NCBI RefSeq assembly: GCF_027622875.1 | Contig: NZ_JAPZVP010000028.1 | Coordinates: 1 to 36,778 of the forward strand | Length of the DNA: 36,778 nucleotides | Direction of reading: 5' to 3' | DNA from: Glycomyces luteolus | GTDB taxonomy: Bacteria > Actinomycetota > Actinomycetes > Mycobacteriales > Micromonosporaceae | Part shown: piece by piece, positions 8,379-16,721 of the stretch | Position numbering within the stretch: position 1 is the stretch's first letter | Layout of the letters: every line of letters begins with the position of its first letter | Program-made: the position numbers and the translations under genes | The notes under the pieces: generated by a model | What the model was told of the DNA's origin: nothing | The model's input: only the letters and a program-made list of their open reading frames with translations | The model's database searches: none

Positions 8379-9713
8379 ATGGCAATCCGACTGGGCATCC
8401 TGGGGGCGGGGGCGCGCGGCTCCGACACGTACGGGCGCTGGGCGCTCGGTCATCCCGGCCGCGCCGCCATCGCGGCCGTCGCCGATCCGATGCCCCACCG
8501 GCGCGAGCGGCTCGCCGGCGCGGGGAACGTCCCGAACGAGCACCGCTACCCCGACTGGCGCGACCTCGTCGCCGACGCCGCCGCGATCGGCCTGGACGCG
8601 TTCGTGATCGCCCTCCCCGACCGCCTCCACGTGGCGGCCGCGCGCGCCGCCGTCGAGACCGGCCTGCCGATCCTCCTCGAGAAGCCCGCCGCGACCACCG
8701 CCGAAGGCCTTGAGGCGCTCGCGGCCGCCGCGCGGGACCGCAAGGCCCGCATATGGATCGGGCACGTGATGCGCTACCAGCCGTTCTGGCTCGCGATCCG
8801 GCGGCTCGTCGACTCGGGGGCGATCGGCCGCCTCGTGACCATGCGCGTCGAGGAGAACATCGGGTTCTGGCACTACGCGCACTCCTACGTGCGCGGCAAC
8901 TGGCGCAACCTCGCCACCTCCAGCCCGATGGTGCTCGCGAAGACCTGCCACGACCTCGACATCATCCGCTGGTTCGCGGGCGAATCCCCCGCGTCCGTCG
9001 CGAGCGCGGGCAGCCTCACCTACTTCCGGCCCGAGCACGCGCCCGAGGGCGCACCGGACTACTGCCTCGACGGATGCCCGGCCTCCGACTCGTGCCCGTT
9101 CTACGCGCCCCGCTACTACGTTGAGGCCCTTGCGGACCGGGTCGGCTGGCCGGTGGCGCTCCTCGGCGACGACCCGAGCCCGGAGGGCCGCCTGGCGGCG
9201 CTGCGGCGCGGGCCGTACGGGCGGTGCGTGTTCCGCGCGGACAACGACGTCGTCGACCACCAGCAGACCGTCGTCGACTTCCCCGGCGGCCTCACCGCGA
9301 CCCTCTCGACCTCGGCGTTCACCGGGCAGAACACGCGCACCGTGCGGCTCACCGGTACGGCGGGGGAGATCGCGGGGAACCTGCGGACGGGGACGCTCGA
9401 GGTCGACCTGTTCTCGCCGACAGCGGTCGCGCCCGAGCTTCCCGGAGCCCGGGTGGGCGCGAGTTTCACCCGGCCCCCCATGGGGCACCAGGTGTTCGAG
9501 CTCTACGCGGGCCCGGTCGACGCCGCCGGCGAACCGGACCACCGGGGCCACTCGGGCGGCGACGAGGCGCTGGTCGACGCGTTCATCACCTCGCTCGAGG
9601 GCGGGGAGGCCGCGGCGACCGATCTGGAGGCCTCGCTGGACAGCCACCGGATGGCGTTCGCGGCCGAGCGGGCCCGGCTCGAACAGCGCACGATCGCTTG
9701 GGAGGCAATGTGA
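8379..9713 (+). CDS. Gfo/Idh/MocA-family oxidoreductase
   Basis: A 444-residue NAD(P)-dependent sugar or cyclitol oxidoreductase. The Rossmann motif GILGAGARG is at residues 5-13, the EKPAAT cofactor/substrate motif near 107, the substrate-side strand HVMRYQPFW near 130, and the catalytic KTCHDLDIIRWF block near 188. A cysteine group, CLDGCPASDSC then PFYAPRYY, lies near 228-245; related family members carry a similar Cys-rich insert. It starts six bases after the permease stop with GGAGAAAGGG upstream, and its stop overlaps the next gene's GTG. Its place between uptake and glycosidase genes suggests it oxidises the imported glycoside or a released sugar. Cytoplasmic. Confidence 0.9.
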   Translation: MAIRLGILGAGARGSDTYGRWALGHPGRAAIAAVADPMPHRRERLAGAGNVPNEHRYPDWRDLVADAAAIGLDAFVIALPDRLHVAAARAAVETGLPILLEKPAATTAEGLEALAAAARDRKARIWIGHVMRYQPFWLAIRRLVDSGAIGRLVTMRVEENIGFWHYAHSYVRGNWRNLATSSPMVLAKTCHDLDIIRWFAGESPASVASAGSLTYFRPEHAPEGAPDYCLDGCPASDSCPFYAPRYYVEALADRVGWPVALLGDDPSPEGRLAALRRGPYGRCVFRADNDVVDHQQTVVDFPGGLTATLSTSAFTGQNTRTVRLTGTAGEIAGNLRTGTLEVDLFSPTAVAPELPGARVGASFTRPPMGHQVFELYAGPVDAAGEPDHRGHSGGDEALVDAFITSLEGGEAAATDLEASLDSHRMAFAAERARLEQRTIAWEAM

Positions 9714-11290
9714 CTTGGTGGCGGGATGCGGCGATCTACCAGGTGTACCTGCGCAGTTTCGCGGACGGCGACGGCGACGGGACCGGCGACATCGCCGGTC
9801 TCGAATCGAGGCTGGGGTACCTGCGGGAGCTCGGCGTCGATGCGCTGTGGATCAACCCGTGGTACGTGTCGCCGATGGCCGACGGCGGCTACGACGTGGC
9901 CGACTACCGCGCGATCGACCCCGCGTTCGGCACCCTCGCGGACGCCGAGCGGCTCATCGAGGCGGCCCACCGGTTCGGGCTGCGGATCATTGTGGACATC
10001 GTGCCGAACCACGCCTCCGACCAGCACCCCTGGTTCCAGCAGGCGCTGCGGGACGGCCCGGGTTCACCCGCCCGCGAACGGTTCCACTTCCGCGACGAGA
10101 CCAACAACTGGCAGTCGCGCTTCGGCGGACCGGCCTGGTCCCGAGTGGAGGACGGGCAGTGGTACCTGCATCTGTTCGACGCCGCCCAGCCCGACCTCAA
10201 CTGGGAGCACCCGGACGTGCGGGCCGAGTTCCCGTCGGTCCTGCGGTTCTGGCTCGACAGGGGCGTCGACGGGTTCCGCATCGATGTCGCCGCGCGCCTG
10301 GTGAAGCAGGCCGGGCTGCCCGACAAGCGCGGCCGGATCGAAGGCGTGCCGACCTTCACCGACGCCGACGACGCGCCCGACAAGGACCGGCCGGAAGTGC
10401 ACGAGATCTACCGGGACTGGCGGCTCGTGCTCGGCGAGTACGGGCCCGACCGGGTGTTCGTGGGCGAGATCTGGGTGCGCGACCCGGAGCGGTTCGCCCT
10501 CTACCTGCGCCCCGACGAGCTGCACACGGCTTTCAACTTCGAGTTCCTCAAGTGCGCGTGGGAGGCCGGGGCGTTCCGCGAGGTGATCGACCGGACCCTC
10601 GCGACGCACGCGAAGGTGGGCGCGCCGCCGACCTGGGTGCTGTCGAACCACGACGTGACCCGGCACGTGACCCGCTACGGCCGCAAGCGCAGCGCGTTCC
10701 TGAAACGCGAGCACGGCGTACCGACCGATCTCGCCCTGGGCACGCGCCGGGCGCGGGCGGCGGCGCTGCTGACCATGGCCCTGCCGGGCGGTGTGTACGT
10801 CTACCAAGGCGATGAGCTGGGGCTCCCGGAGGTCTTCGACCTGCCCGACGAACTGCGCGAGGACCCCGTGTTCCGCCGGACCGGCGGCCTCGACCTGGGC
10901 CGCGACGGCTGCCGGGTGCCGCTGCCGTGGGGCGGGGACGCGCCGCCGTTCGAGTTCGGGAAGGGCGGCGCGTGGCTGCCGCAGCCGCCCGAATGGCGCG
11001 AGCTCACGGCCGCCCGGCAACTGGGCGACCCGGACTCGATGCTGTCCCTCTACCGCCTCGCGCTGCGGATCCGCAGAGGCGAACCGGCGCTCGGCGACGG
11101 CGGGATGCGGTGGCTGGACAGCGAACCGGGGGTGATCGACTTCGAACGAGACCCCGGTTTCAGGTGCGTCGTCAACCTCACCGGGCACGAGATCGACGTC
11201 CCTCCAGGCGAACCGCTCATCGCCAGCGCGGCTCTCGAAGGCATGCGGCTCCCGCCCGATGCGGCGGTCTGGCTGCGTACCTCCGACTGA
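9710..11290 (+). CDS. GH13 alpha-glucosidase / alpha-amylase-family enzyme
   Basis: A 526-residue glycoside hydrolase of family 13. It opens with WWRDAAIYQVYLRSFADGDG, typical of oligo-1,6-glucosidase/alpha-glucosidase, with a calcium-loop-like DGDGDGTGD. Catalytic residues read as nucleophile Asp192 (GVDGFRIDVA), acid/base Glu253 (VFVGEIWV) and transition-state Asp315 (LSNHDVTRH); region I is VDIVPNH near 95-101. There is no signal peptide, so it acts on imported sugar in the cytoplasm. GTG at 9710 overlaps the preceding TGA (GTGA), showing coupling. It hydrolyses alpha-1,4 or alpha-1,6 glucosides; sucrose, trehalose or glucosylglycerol-type substrates cannot be ruled out. Confidence 0.9.
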   Translation: MTWWRDAAIYQVYLRSFADGDGDGTGDIAGLESRLGYLRELGVDALWINPWYVSPMADGGYDVADYRAIDPAFGTLADAERLIEAAHRFGLRIIVDIVPNHASDQHPWFQQALRDGPGSPARERFHFRDETNNWQSRFGGPAWSRVEDGQWYLHLFDAAQPDLNWEHPDVRAEFPSVLRFWLDRGVDGFRIDVAARLVKQAGLPDKRGRIEGVPTFTDADDAPDKDRPEVHEIYRDWRLVLGEYGPDRVFVGEIWVRDPERFALYLRPDELHTAFNFEFLKCAWEAGAFREVIDRTLATHAKVGAPPTWVLSNHDVTRHVTRYGRKRSAFLKREHGVPTDLALGTRRARAAALLTMALPGGVYVYQGDELGLPEVFDLPDELREDPVFRRTGGLDLGRDGCRVPLPWGGDAPPFEFGKGGAWLPQPPEWRELTAARQLGDPDSMLSLYRLALRIRRGEPALGDGGMRWLDSEPGVIDFERDPGFRCVVNLTGHEIDVPPGEPLIASAALEGMRLPPDAAVWLRTSD

Positions 11291-11302
11291 CGTCCCGGCC
11301 GT

Positions 11303-11600
11303 TCACTCCGCGCACCAGTCGATCGACGGGCCCATCAGCATGACGATCAATGCGAGCGCGCCGAGCACCAGGAAGAAGACGCCGATCAGCGAGGACCCGT
11401 TCGTATAGACCGCGGTAGTTCCTCCGAAGAGGATGGTCAGCGGGGGTCGTGTCGATGGCCGCCTCGACCACGAGGAACGCGCCGAGCAGGGCGAGCGCGG
11501 CGGAGACGGCGCCGAAGCACGCCCATTTGAAGGCGATGCGGCGACCGGTGCGGACCGGGGTCGCGTCCGGTGGCGGCGCCGAGGTCGGTGACGGGTACAT
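11303..11600 (-). pseudogene. Two-TM small membrane protein gene split by a +1 frameshift
   Basis: From ATG at 11598-11600 the frame encodes a Pro-rich head and one TM segment (WACFGAVSAALALLGAFLVV), then turns into Arg-rich nonsense. Dropping one base from the five-G run at 11442-11446 (five C in the gene) joins it to LTILFGGTTAVYTNGSSLIG and a second TM segment (VFFLVLGALALIVMLM), ending GPSIDWCAE at 11303. The repaired product is 98 residues with two TM segments, a coherent protein. A homopolymer sequencing error, a true mutation, or slippage could each explain it. Family not recognised. Confidence 0.6.
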
Positions 11601-11699
11601 GCGGGCCGGCCTAGGCCCGGTCGGCCGCGGGCCGGCGAGGGCTTCGTCCGTGGCGCGGTTCGCGGCGGCTGGCTAGAGTTGCGGCCGAGGAGGTGAGCC

Positions 11700-12293
11700 G
11701 TGCGCAGGAGCTCGGAATGGGTGGCCGTCGAGCGCAGTTCGCCGACCCGCCGGATCTCCTCGCTGGTGCTCTATTCGCTCGCGTGCGCGGCGTTCATCGT
11801 CGGGCTGTACCTGCTCGTGCGCACCGAGCCGGGCACGCTCGACTCGGGGGAGCCGAATCCGGTGGCGGCGCTGCCGGGGTTCTTCACGGTGATGGCGGTG
11901 CTCGGGGCGACCAGCTTCCTGGTGCCGCTGGTGCGGCCGCCGAAGCTCATGGTGAACCATTTCGGGCTGCGGGTGCGCGCCGGTTTCGGCAAGAGCCTGC
12001 TCATCCCGTGGAGCAATGTCGAGGAGCTGGCGGCGATCCATGTCGGGTCGAAGCGGCGCGGCACTTCGTACCTGCTGTTCGCGGCCGACAACTATCTCGG
12101 GCGCGGCGGCTCCGACCGGCCCGGGTTCCTGGGGCGCTCGGTGCTGCGCGAGGCCAATCGGGCCACAGAGGGCTTGGTCGCGGGATTCGATCTCGCGGTG
12201 CGCTGCAAGGACTTCGCGCTCGAACCGGACCAGCTGCTGGCGCGGCTGGCGTCCTTCGCGCCCGGGCACGTGCAGGTCGTCGACCGGCTCTAG
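11700..12293 (+). CDS. Two-TM protein with PH-like domain
   Basis: A 197-residue membrane protein. Two hydrophobic segments at about 22-41 and 57-80 form a hairpin; after them PKLMVNHFGLRVRAGFGKSL LIPWSNVEEL (residues about 84-112) has the strand pattern of bacterial PH-like (bPH/YcxB-type) domains, with the usual W.ev.I motif. The C-terminus ends in a helix. Such proteins are common and uncharacterised in actinobacteria. The GTG at 11700 has GAGGAGG at 11687-11693, fixing the start. A hairpin at 12294-12320 follows the stop. Function unknown. Confidence 0.75.
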   Translation: MRRSSEWVAVERSSPTRRISSLVLYSLACAAFIVGLYLLVRTEPGTLDSGEPNPVAALPGFFTVMAVLGATSFLVPLVRPPKLMVNHFGLRVRAGFGKSLLIPWSNVEELAAIHVGSKRRGTSYLLFAADNYLGRGGSDRPGFLGRSVLREANRATEGLVAGFDLAVRCKDFALEPDQLLARLASFAPGHVQVVDRL

Positions 12294-12320
12294 AGGGCGA
12301 CGCGCCGGTTTGTTCGCCCT
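12294..12320 (+). terminator. Hairpin right after the PH-like gene
   Basis: AGGGCG (12294-12299) and CGCCCT (12315-12320) form a 6-bp stem with a 15-base loop immediately after the stop codon. There is no long T-run, as is usual in high-GC actinobacteria. Confidence 0.4.
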
Positions 12321-12534
12321 GAGCGAAATCGCGCCCGTGCGCACGTCGCGACCCTGCCGGTCCGATCGCCCCGACCGTGATGCACGGCTTGCCCCAAATG
12401 CCGCTCCCTGACCCGTGCTGGTGATCCGTACACTGGAGGCGACCCGACCGTCCTGCCCCCGCCCCTGGGTACGAGGTCACCGCAACCGACCGGTCACTCT
12501 CGCCGGCGGACCGTCCAGCATTGGGGGTACACCC

Positions 12535-13602
12535 ATGGCGTCGATCCCGGACGAGGGCCTGCGCGCGACCCTGGCCACCATGGCGCCCGGCACCGCGCTC
12601 CGCGACGGCCTGGAGCGCATCCTGCGCGGCCGCACCGGCGCGCTCATCGTCGTCGGCTGCGACAGCCTCGTCGAAGAGATCTGCACCGGCGGCTTCGAGC
12701 TCGACATCGAGTTCTCGGCCACCCGCCTCCGCGAACTGTGCAAAATGGACGGCGCGATCGTGATCACCACCGACGGCTCGCGGATCGTCCGCGCCGGCGT
12801 CCACCTCATGCCCGACCCCTCCATCCACTCCAACGAATCGGGCACCCGCCACCGCACCGCCGAGCGCGTCGCCATCCAGACCGGGTTCCCCGTGATCTCC
12901 GTGAGCCAGTCGATGCACACCATCGGCCTGTACATGGGCTCGATCCACCACCTGCTCGAACCCTCCACGCAGATCCTCTCCCGCGCCAACCAGGCGCTCG
13001 CCACGCTCGAGCGCTACAAGGTGCGCCTCGACGAGGTCGCCGGCAGCCTCTCCAGCCTCGAGATCGAAGACCTCGTCACGGTGCGCGACGCCGTCACCGT
13101 CCTCCAGCGACTCGAGATGGCCCGCCACATCGCCGACGAGGTCGAGGGCCACGTCATCGAACTCGGCACGGACGGGCGGCTCCTCGCCCTCCAGCTCGAC
13201 GAGCTCATGGCCGGCGTCGACGCCGACCGCGAACTCATCGTGCGCGACTACCTGCCCGACGGCGTCGACTACCGCAAGGCCCTGCACGCCGTGGACGGCA
13301 TGCGCTCCCCCGACCTGCTCGACCTCATCGCGGTCGCGCGCTCCCTCGGCTACCCGAACTCACCCGACGTGCTCGACCGGCGCGTGAGCCCCCGCGGCTA
13401 CCGGATGCTCGCCAAAGTGCCGCGCCTCCCCGAAGCCGTGATCGAACGGGTCGTGGGCCATTTCGGGGCGCTCCCCGAGCTGCTCGGCGTCACCGTGGAG
13501 GAGCTGCAGGACGTCGACGGGATCGGCCCGGGGCGGGCGCAGAGCATCCGCGAGTCGCTGACCCGCCTGGCCGAGGTCTCGATCCTCGACCGGTACCTCT
13601 AG
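12535..13602 (+). CDS. disA: DNA integrity scanning diadenylate cyclase DisA
   Basis: A 355-residue enzyme that makes cyclic di-AMP from two ATP and binds branched DNA. The DAC domain at about 1-145 has the DGA motif at 72-74 (KMDGAIVI) and RHR at 105-107 (GTRHRTAERVA), both intact. A central helical linker at about 150-285 is followed by a helix-hairpin-helix DNA-binding tail (LQDVDGIGPGRAQSI). Length matches the family. An in-frame upstream start at 12415 would add 40 unconserved residues; the ATG at 12535 gives the normal N-terminus. radA, a frequent upstream neighbour in actinomycetes, is absent here, but mutY lies downstream. Its TAG stop shares the CTAG at 13599-13602 with the convergent gene. 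Confidence 0.95.
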   Translation: MASIPDEGLRATLATMAPGTALRDGLERILRGRTGALIVVGCDSLVEEICTGGFELDIEFSATRLRELCKMDGAIVITTDGSRIVRAGVHLMPDPSIHSNESGTRHRTAERVAIQTGFPVISVSQSMHTIGLYMGSIHHLLEPSTQILSRANQALATLERYKVRLDEVAGSLSSLEIEDLVTVRDAVTVLQRLEMARHIADEVEGHVIELGTDGRLLALQLDELMAGVDADRELIVRDYLPDGVDYRKALHAVDGMRSPDLLDLIAVARSLGYPNSPDVLDRRVSPRGYRMLAKVPRLPEAVIERVVGHFGALPELLGVTVEELQDVDGIGPGRAQSIRESLTRLAEVSILDRYL

Positions 13603-14258
13603 GTCAAGCTGAGGCTCGTCGGCGCCGAGACCGCGTCACCCAGGCGGGCCCGCAGCTCGTACTCGCCCGCGGGCAGCTCCCGGCGGGCGCCCGCGCACGC
13701 CTCCTCCGACGCCAGCCCATCCACAGTGAACTCGACAGTCTGCCCCGCGCCGCCGCTCAGCTCGACCTTCTCGCCCTGCGGCGTCTCGCAGTGCGCCGTC
13801 GAGTAGACGACATCCGCACCGGCGACCAACTCAACCGCCACCTCCCGCAGATCAACGGTGCACACGGTCTCCGCACCACTCGCCACCAGGACACTCACCG
13901 GCACCTCCGCACCCGAACGCGCCTCATTGAACGCCGCCACCACCTGCAGCATCAAGTCCTCGGCGGCGCAGGCCTCCACGGGCGGCACCGTCGGGGACGG
14001 CGACTCGCGCGGCTCCTCCGCCTGCGTCTCCCGGATGTACGGCCGGTTCACCGTCGCCGAAGCCGAAGGCGGCTGCCTCTCGTTCTGGGCCGCATCGGCC
14101 TTCGCCTCAGGCTCCTCCTCACCGCCGCCGAGCGCACTCACCACCAGCACGACCAGCAGGACCAGCACGAGCACCGCCCCGGCCACGATCGCCCGCCGCT
14201 TCCAGTACACCGACTCCGGCTCCGAGCCCTTCACGAACTTGCCCTTGAAACCCTGCAC
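13599..14258 (-). CDS. Membrane-anchored exported protein, hypothetical
   Basis: A 219-residue single-pass protein. A short basic cytoplasmic head (FKGKFVKGSEPESVYWKRR) is followed by a TM helix at about 24-44, an acidic Pro/Ser-rich linker to about 90, and an extracellular domain of about 130 residues with five cysteines. The outer part ends in beta-rich Ig-like strands (VEFTVDGLAS, ELPAGEYELRARLGD). The end overlaps disA head-to-head at CTAG, so the two transcripts converge with no terminator space. The 5' end is about 80 bases from mutY and divergent from it. No family recognised. Confidence 0.75.
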   Translation of the reverse strand: MQGFKGKFVKGSEPESVYWKRRAIVAGAVLVLVLLVVLVVSALGGGEEEPEAKADAAQNERQPPSASATVNRPYIRETQAEEPRESPSPTVPPVEACAAEDLMLQVVAAFNEARSGAEVPVSVLVASGAETVCTVDLREVAVELVAGADVVYSTAHCETPQGEKVELSGGAGQTVEFTVDGLASEEACAGARRELPAGEYELRARLGDAVSAPTSLSLT

Positions 14259-14341
14259 GCCGGGACGCTAACGCAGCGGAGCGGCACGACAGCGGAATAA
14301 CACGCGACCCTCGCCGTCGGTTGTCGGACCCCGCACCGACA

Positions 14342-15253
14342 ATGGGAGGCATGCTCGCCGCCGACACCGACCAGGCACTGCCGTCCTCCGCCGAACTCAG
14401 CGGCCGACTGCTCCCCTGGTTCGACGCGCACCACCGCACCGAACTGCCCTGGCGCCGACCGGGAACCACCGCCTGGGGCGTGCTCGTCTCCGAGGTCATG
14501 AGCCAGCAGACCCAGGTCGCGCGCGCCGCGCCCGTATGGGAGGCCTGGATGGCGCGCTGGCCCGCCCCGGCCGACCTCGCCGCCGCGCCGACCGCCGACG
14601 TCCTGCGCGAATGGGGCCGCATGGGGTACCCGCGCCGGGCGCTGCGCCTCCAGGAGTGCGCGCGGATCGTCGCCACCGAGCACGGCGGCGTCGTGCCCGC
14701 CGACCCGGCGGAGCTCGAGAAGCTGCCGGGCATCGGCGTCTACACCGCCGCGGCCGTCGCGGTCTTCCACTACGGGCGACGCCATGCGGTCGTGGACACC
14801 AACGTGCGCCGCGTCGTCGCCCGCCTCGGGGGTCAGAGCGACGCCGGGACCGCCACCACCAAGGCCGATCTGGCGGCCGCCGAGTCGCTGCTGCCGGAGG
14901 ACGCGCCGACCGCGGCCCGGGTCTCGGTGGCGCTCATGGAGCTCGGGGCGCTCGTGTGCAAGGCGCGCGCGCCCGAGTGCGGCGCCTGCCCGGTGAGCGC
15001 CTTGTGCGGGTTCTCCGGCCAGGAGGTCCCGGCCGGGCCGAGCCGCAAGCGCCAGAAGTACAAGGGCACCAACCGGCACGTGCGGGGGGAAGTGATGGCC
15101 CTGCTCAGAGACGCGGAGGGGCCGGTCGAACGGGCCCGGATCGACGCCGTCTGGCCGGACCGGAGGATGCTCGACGAGGCCGTCGCGCAGCTCATCACCG
15201 AAGGCCTGATCGGCACCGACGAATCGGGACGATTCGAACTCCCGAGTCGGTGA
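14342..15253 (+). CDS. mutY: A/G-specific adenine glycosylase MutY
   Basis: A 303-residue DNA-repair enzyme that removes adenine opposite 8-oxoguanine. It has the catalytic Glu51 in LVSEVMSQQTQVA, the HhH motif LPGIGVYTAAAV (128-139), catalytic Asp152 in VVDTNVRRV, and the iron-sulfur ligands C206-x6-C213-x2-C216-x5-C222. The C-terminus is a short basic segment plus a winged-helix-like stretch (VRGEVMALLRDAEGPVERAR) in place of the NUDIX-like 8-oxoG-reading domain of E. coli MutY, as in other actinobacterial forms. Starts at 14321 (TTG), 14342 or 14351 (both ATG) are possible; GGGAGG sits too close to 14351, so I use 14342 without certainty. Confidence 0.92.
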   Translation: MGGMLAADTDQALPSSAELSGRLLPWFDAHHRTELPWRRPGTTAWGVLVSEVMSQQTQVARAAPVWEAWMARWPAPADLAAAPTADVLREWGRMGYPRRALRLQECARIVATEHGGVVPADPAELEKLPGIGVYTAAAVAVFHYGRRHAVVDTNVRRVVARLGGQSDAGTATTKADLAAAESLLPEDAPTAARVSVALMELGALVCKARAPECGACPVSALCGFSGQEVPAGPSRKRQKYKGTNRHVRGEVMALLRDAEGPVERARIDAVWPDRRMLDEAVAQLITEGLIGTDESGRFELPSR

Positions 15254-15311
15254 CAAACCGAGCGGGCGCTGGTAGCGTCGGAGTTGAGAGAACTTCACGA
15301 TGCTCGGTCGG

Positions 15312-15331
15312 CGCCGATTCTCAAATCGGCG
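15312..15331 (+). terminator. Perfect 8-bp hairpin after mutY
   Basis: CGCCGATT (15312-15319), loop CTCA, AATCGGCG (15324-15331), about 60 bases past the mutY stop. No T-run follows. A terminator role is plausible. Confidence 0.4.
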
Positions 15332-15344
15332 GCCCTGGGTCGAA

Positions 15345-15394
15345 CCTCACTCGTCACCAAGTGAGGCGCCGGACGGACCACCAGGTCCACTCAC
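15345..15394. repeat. Overlapping mutually exclusive stems
   Basis: CCTCACT (15345-15351) pairs with AGTGAGG (15360-15366). The same GTGAG (15361-15365) can pair with CTCAC (15390-15394), enclosing another stem, GGACC (15375-15379) with GGTCC (15384-15388). The two outer pairings exclude each other, a layout seen in attenuators, but no downstream gene on the + strand would be controlled. Confidence 0.35.
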
Positions 15395-15565
15395 CGCCGG
15401 TGCCAGGGCCGAATCGCCTACCGCAGGGCCGCCCCCGAGCGGCCGGCCAGGAACACGACGACGCGGCTCGCGCCATGAACCGTCGCGTCGACCGCGGACC
15501 GGACGCACGAAATGCGGGCCATGTGGGAGCGGACGCCTTGAGCGACGGACGCGACCGGGCAACGG

Positions 15566-15704
15566 CAATGCCGTTCCGGTACCGCGCGCTCAGACCGGGA
15601 CGGCATTGTTTTGCCCGCAAACCCCGACCCTCCTCGCACGCAGGCTTCGCCGCCACTGGGCAATGCCGTTCCGGCACCGTGCACCCGAACCGGGGGCGGC
15701 ATGG
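15566..15704. repeat. Two copies of an imperfect inverted repeat
   Basis: Copy 1: CAATGCCGTTCCGG (15566-15579) and CCGGGACGGCATTG (15595-15608), a 14-bp stem with one T-G pair. Copy 2, 95 bases on, has the identical left arm (15661-15674) and a diverged right arm (15690-15704, one insertion and one change). A spaced duplication of a palindromic element in a gene-free region resembles REP/MITE-like intergenic repeats. Not seen elsewhere in the window. Confidence 0.5.
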
Positions 15705-15798
15705 TTCCGCGTCGAACCCGAAGCGCATTCACGTCCGGAAAAATGTCGCACCCCTATGAGACGGTGTCCTTTTCACTGGTAGTGGTGAAGGTGGGACT

Positions 15799-15828
15799 GG
15801 GCGGGTACCCGGGGCCACCCGTACGCCC
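15799..15828 (-). terminator. Hairpin downstream of prsW-like gene
   Basis: On the minus strand GGGC then CGGGT pair with ACCCG then GCCC across a short GC-rich loop, 25 bases beyond the protease stop at 15854. A small bulge interrupts the stem and there is no U-run. Confidence 0.4.
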
Positions 15829-15853
15829 GCGCAGCGGCCCCGCCGGGCGCCGC

Positions 15854-16720
15854 TCAAGCCGCCTCCGGCCCACTCGCGACCGGCGCCTCCACCCGCTTCG
15901 CCCAGCGGACCAGCCACCACACGATGAGCACCGCGGGCAGCCCCTTGAGCATTACCCCGGCCAGCACGCCGAGCGCGCCCAGACCCAGACCGTCCCGCAG
16001 CAGCGGCGAATTCCACAAGGCGTGCAAGGCGATCACCCCCGCCAGCGACCCGGCCGCGACCCACACCGACCGCATCGTCCGCCGCGTCGCCGCATACGCC
16101 ACCCCGGCCCCGACGATCGCGGTGAACACCGCGTGGCTCCACAGCCCCGCCAGCACCCCGCGCACGATGAACACCGCGATCACCGGCTCGACCACGTCCC
16201 CGGCCCGGTTCAGGACCGTGCTCGACATCGCGAACGCGTAGCCCTCCACGATCTGGAACCCCACCCCGCAGAACGCACCCAGCACGATCCCGTCGAGCAC
16301 CCCGTGCACGCGCCCCCAGGCGATCGCGACCACCAGGACCACGCCCGCGGCCTTCACGACCTCTTCGACCACCGGCGCCGCCAGCACCGGCGACCACCGC
16401 TCGGCCCACGCCGGGCCGTTCGCCGTCGCCAGCAGACCGTGCAGCGCGCGCGAACCGAACAGCGAGGTCATGACGGCGACCGTCGCGCCCCAGACCAGGC
16501 CGATCGCGAGGGCGGCGGCGGGGAGGGCGAGCCGGTCGGAGACGCGGCCGCGCAGCCACCAGAACGGGATCGCGAAGAGCGAGAAGAGGACCAGGGCGGT
16601 CGACCCGGCGCGCGGGTAGGCGAGCGCGACCGGGAGCGTGTTGTACAGCAGCAGGATGCCCGCCGCACCGATGAGCAGCACGGCCGTCCACTGCAGCGGC
16701 GAGGCGGGGTCGATCCGCAT
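15854..16720 (-). CDS. PrsW-family intramembrane metalloprotease
   Basis: A 288-residue polytopic membrane protein with about eight TM segments. The conserved PrsW motifs are present: E119-E120-V-V-K123, the GVGFQIVE segment ending in Glu159, His196 in LWSHAVFT, and H233-A-L-W-N237. These Glu/His residues bind the metal and catalyse cleavage inside or next to the membrane; in Bacillus the substrate is an anti-sigma factor. The ATG at 16718-16720 follows the upstream gene's stop by one base, so translation of the two is coupled. No sigma/anti-sigma pair is in the window, making the coupled exported protein the nearest candidate partner. Confidence 0.88.
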   Translation of the reverse strand: MRIDPASPLQWTAVLLIGAAGILLLYNTLPVALAYPRAGSTALVLFSLFAIPFWWLRGRVSDRLALPAAALAIGLVWGATVAVMTSLFGSRALHGLLATANGPAWAERWSPVLAAPVVEEVVKAAGVVLVVAIAWGRVHGVLDGIVLGAFCGVGFQIVEGYAFAMSSTVLNRAGDVVEPVIAVFIVRGVLAGLWSHAVFTAIVGAGVAYAATRRTMRSVWVAAGSLAGVIALHALWNSPLLRDGLGLGALGVLAGVMLKGLPAVLIVWWLVRWAKRVEAPVASGPEAA

Positions 16721-16721
16721 G

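Larger units (their letters stand above)
15254..15853. other. 600-bp hairpin-rich gap between convergent genes
   Basis: I find no convincing gene here; reading frames on both strands are Arg/Pro-rich with no ribosome site or family resemblance. The gap holds a series of inverted repeats, listed separately: 15312-15331, 15345-15366 with an alternative partner at 15390-15394, 15375-15388, the repeated element at 15566-15608 and 15661-15704, and 15799-15828. It may be 3'-untranslated sequence of mutY and prsW or carry a structured RNA. Confidence 0.5.

Noticed and set aside
15290..15360. Possible tRNA-like fragment (GGGTCGAACC, CTCA in a loop)
   Set aside because: The presumed anticodon loop would have 8 bases, no D-arm or acceptor stem forms, and the T-loop does not fit.
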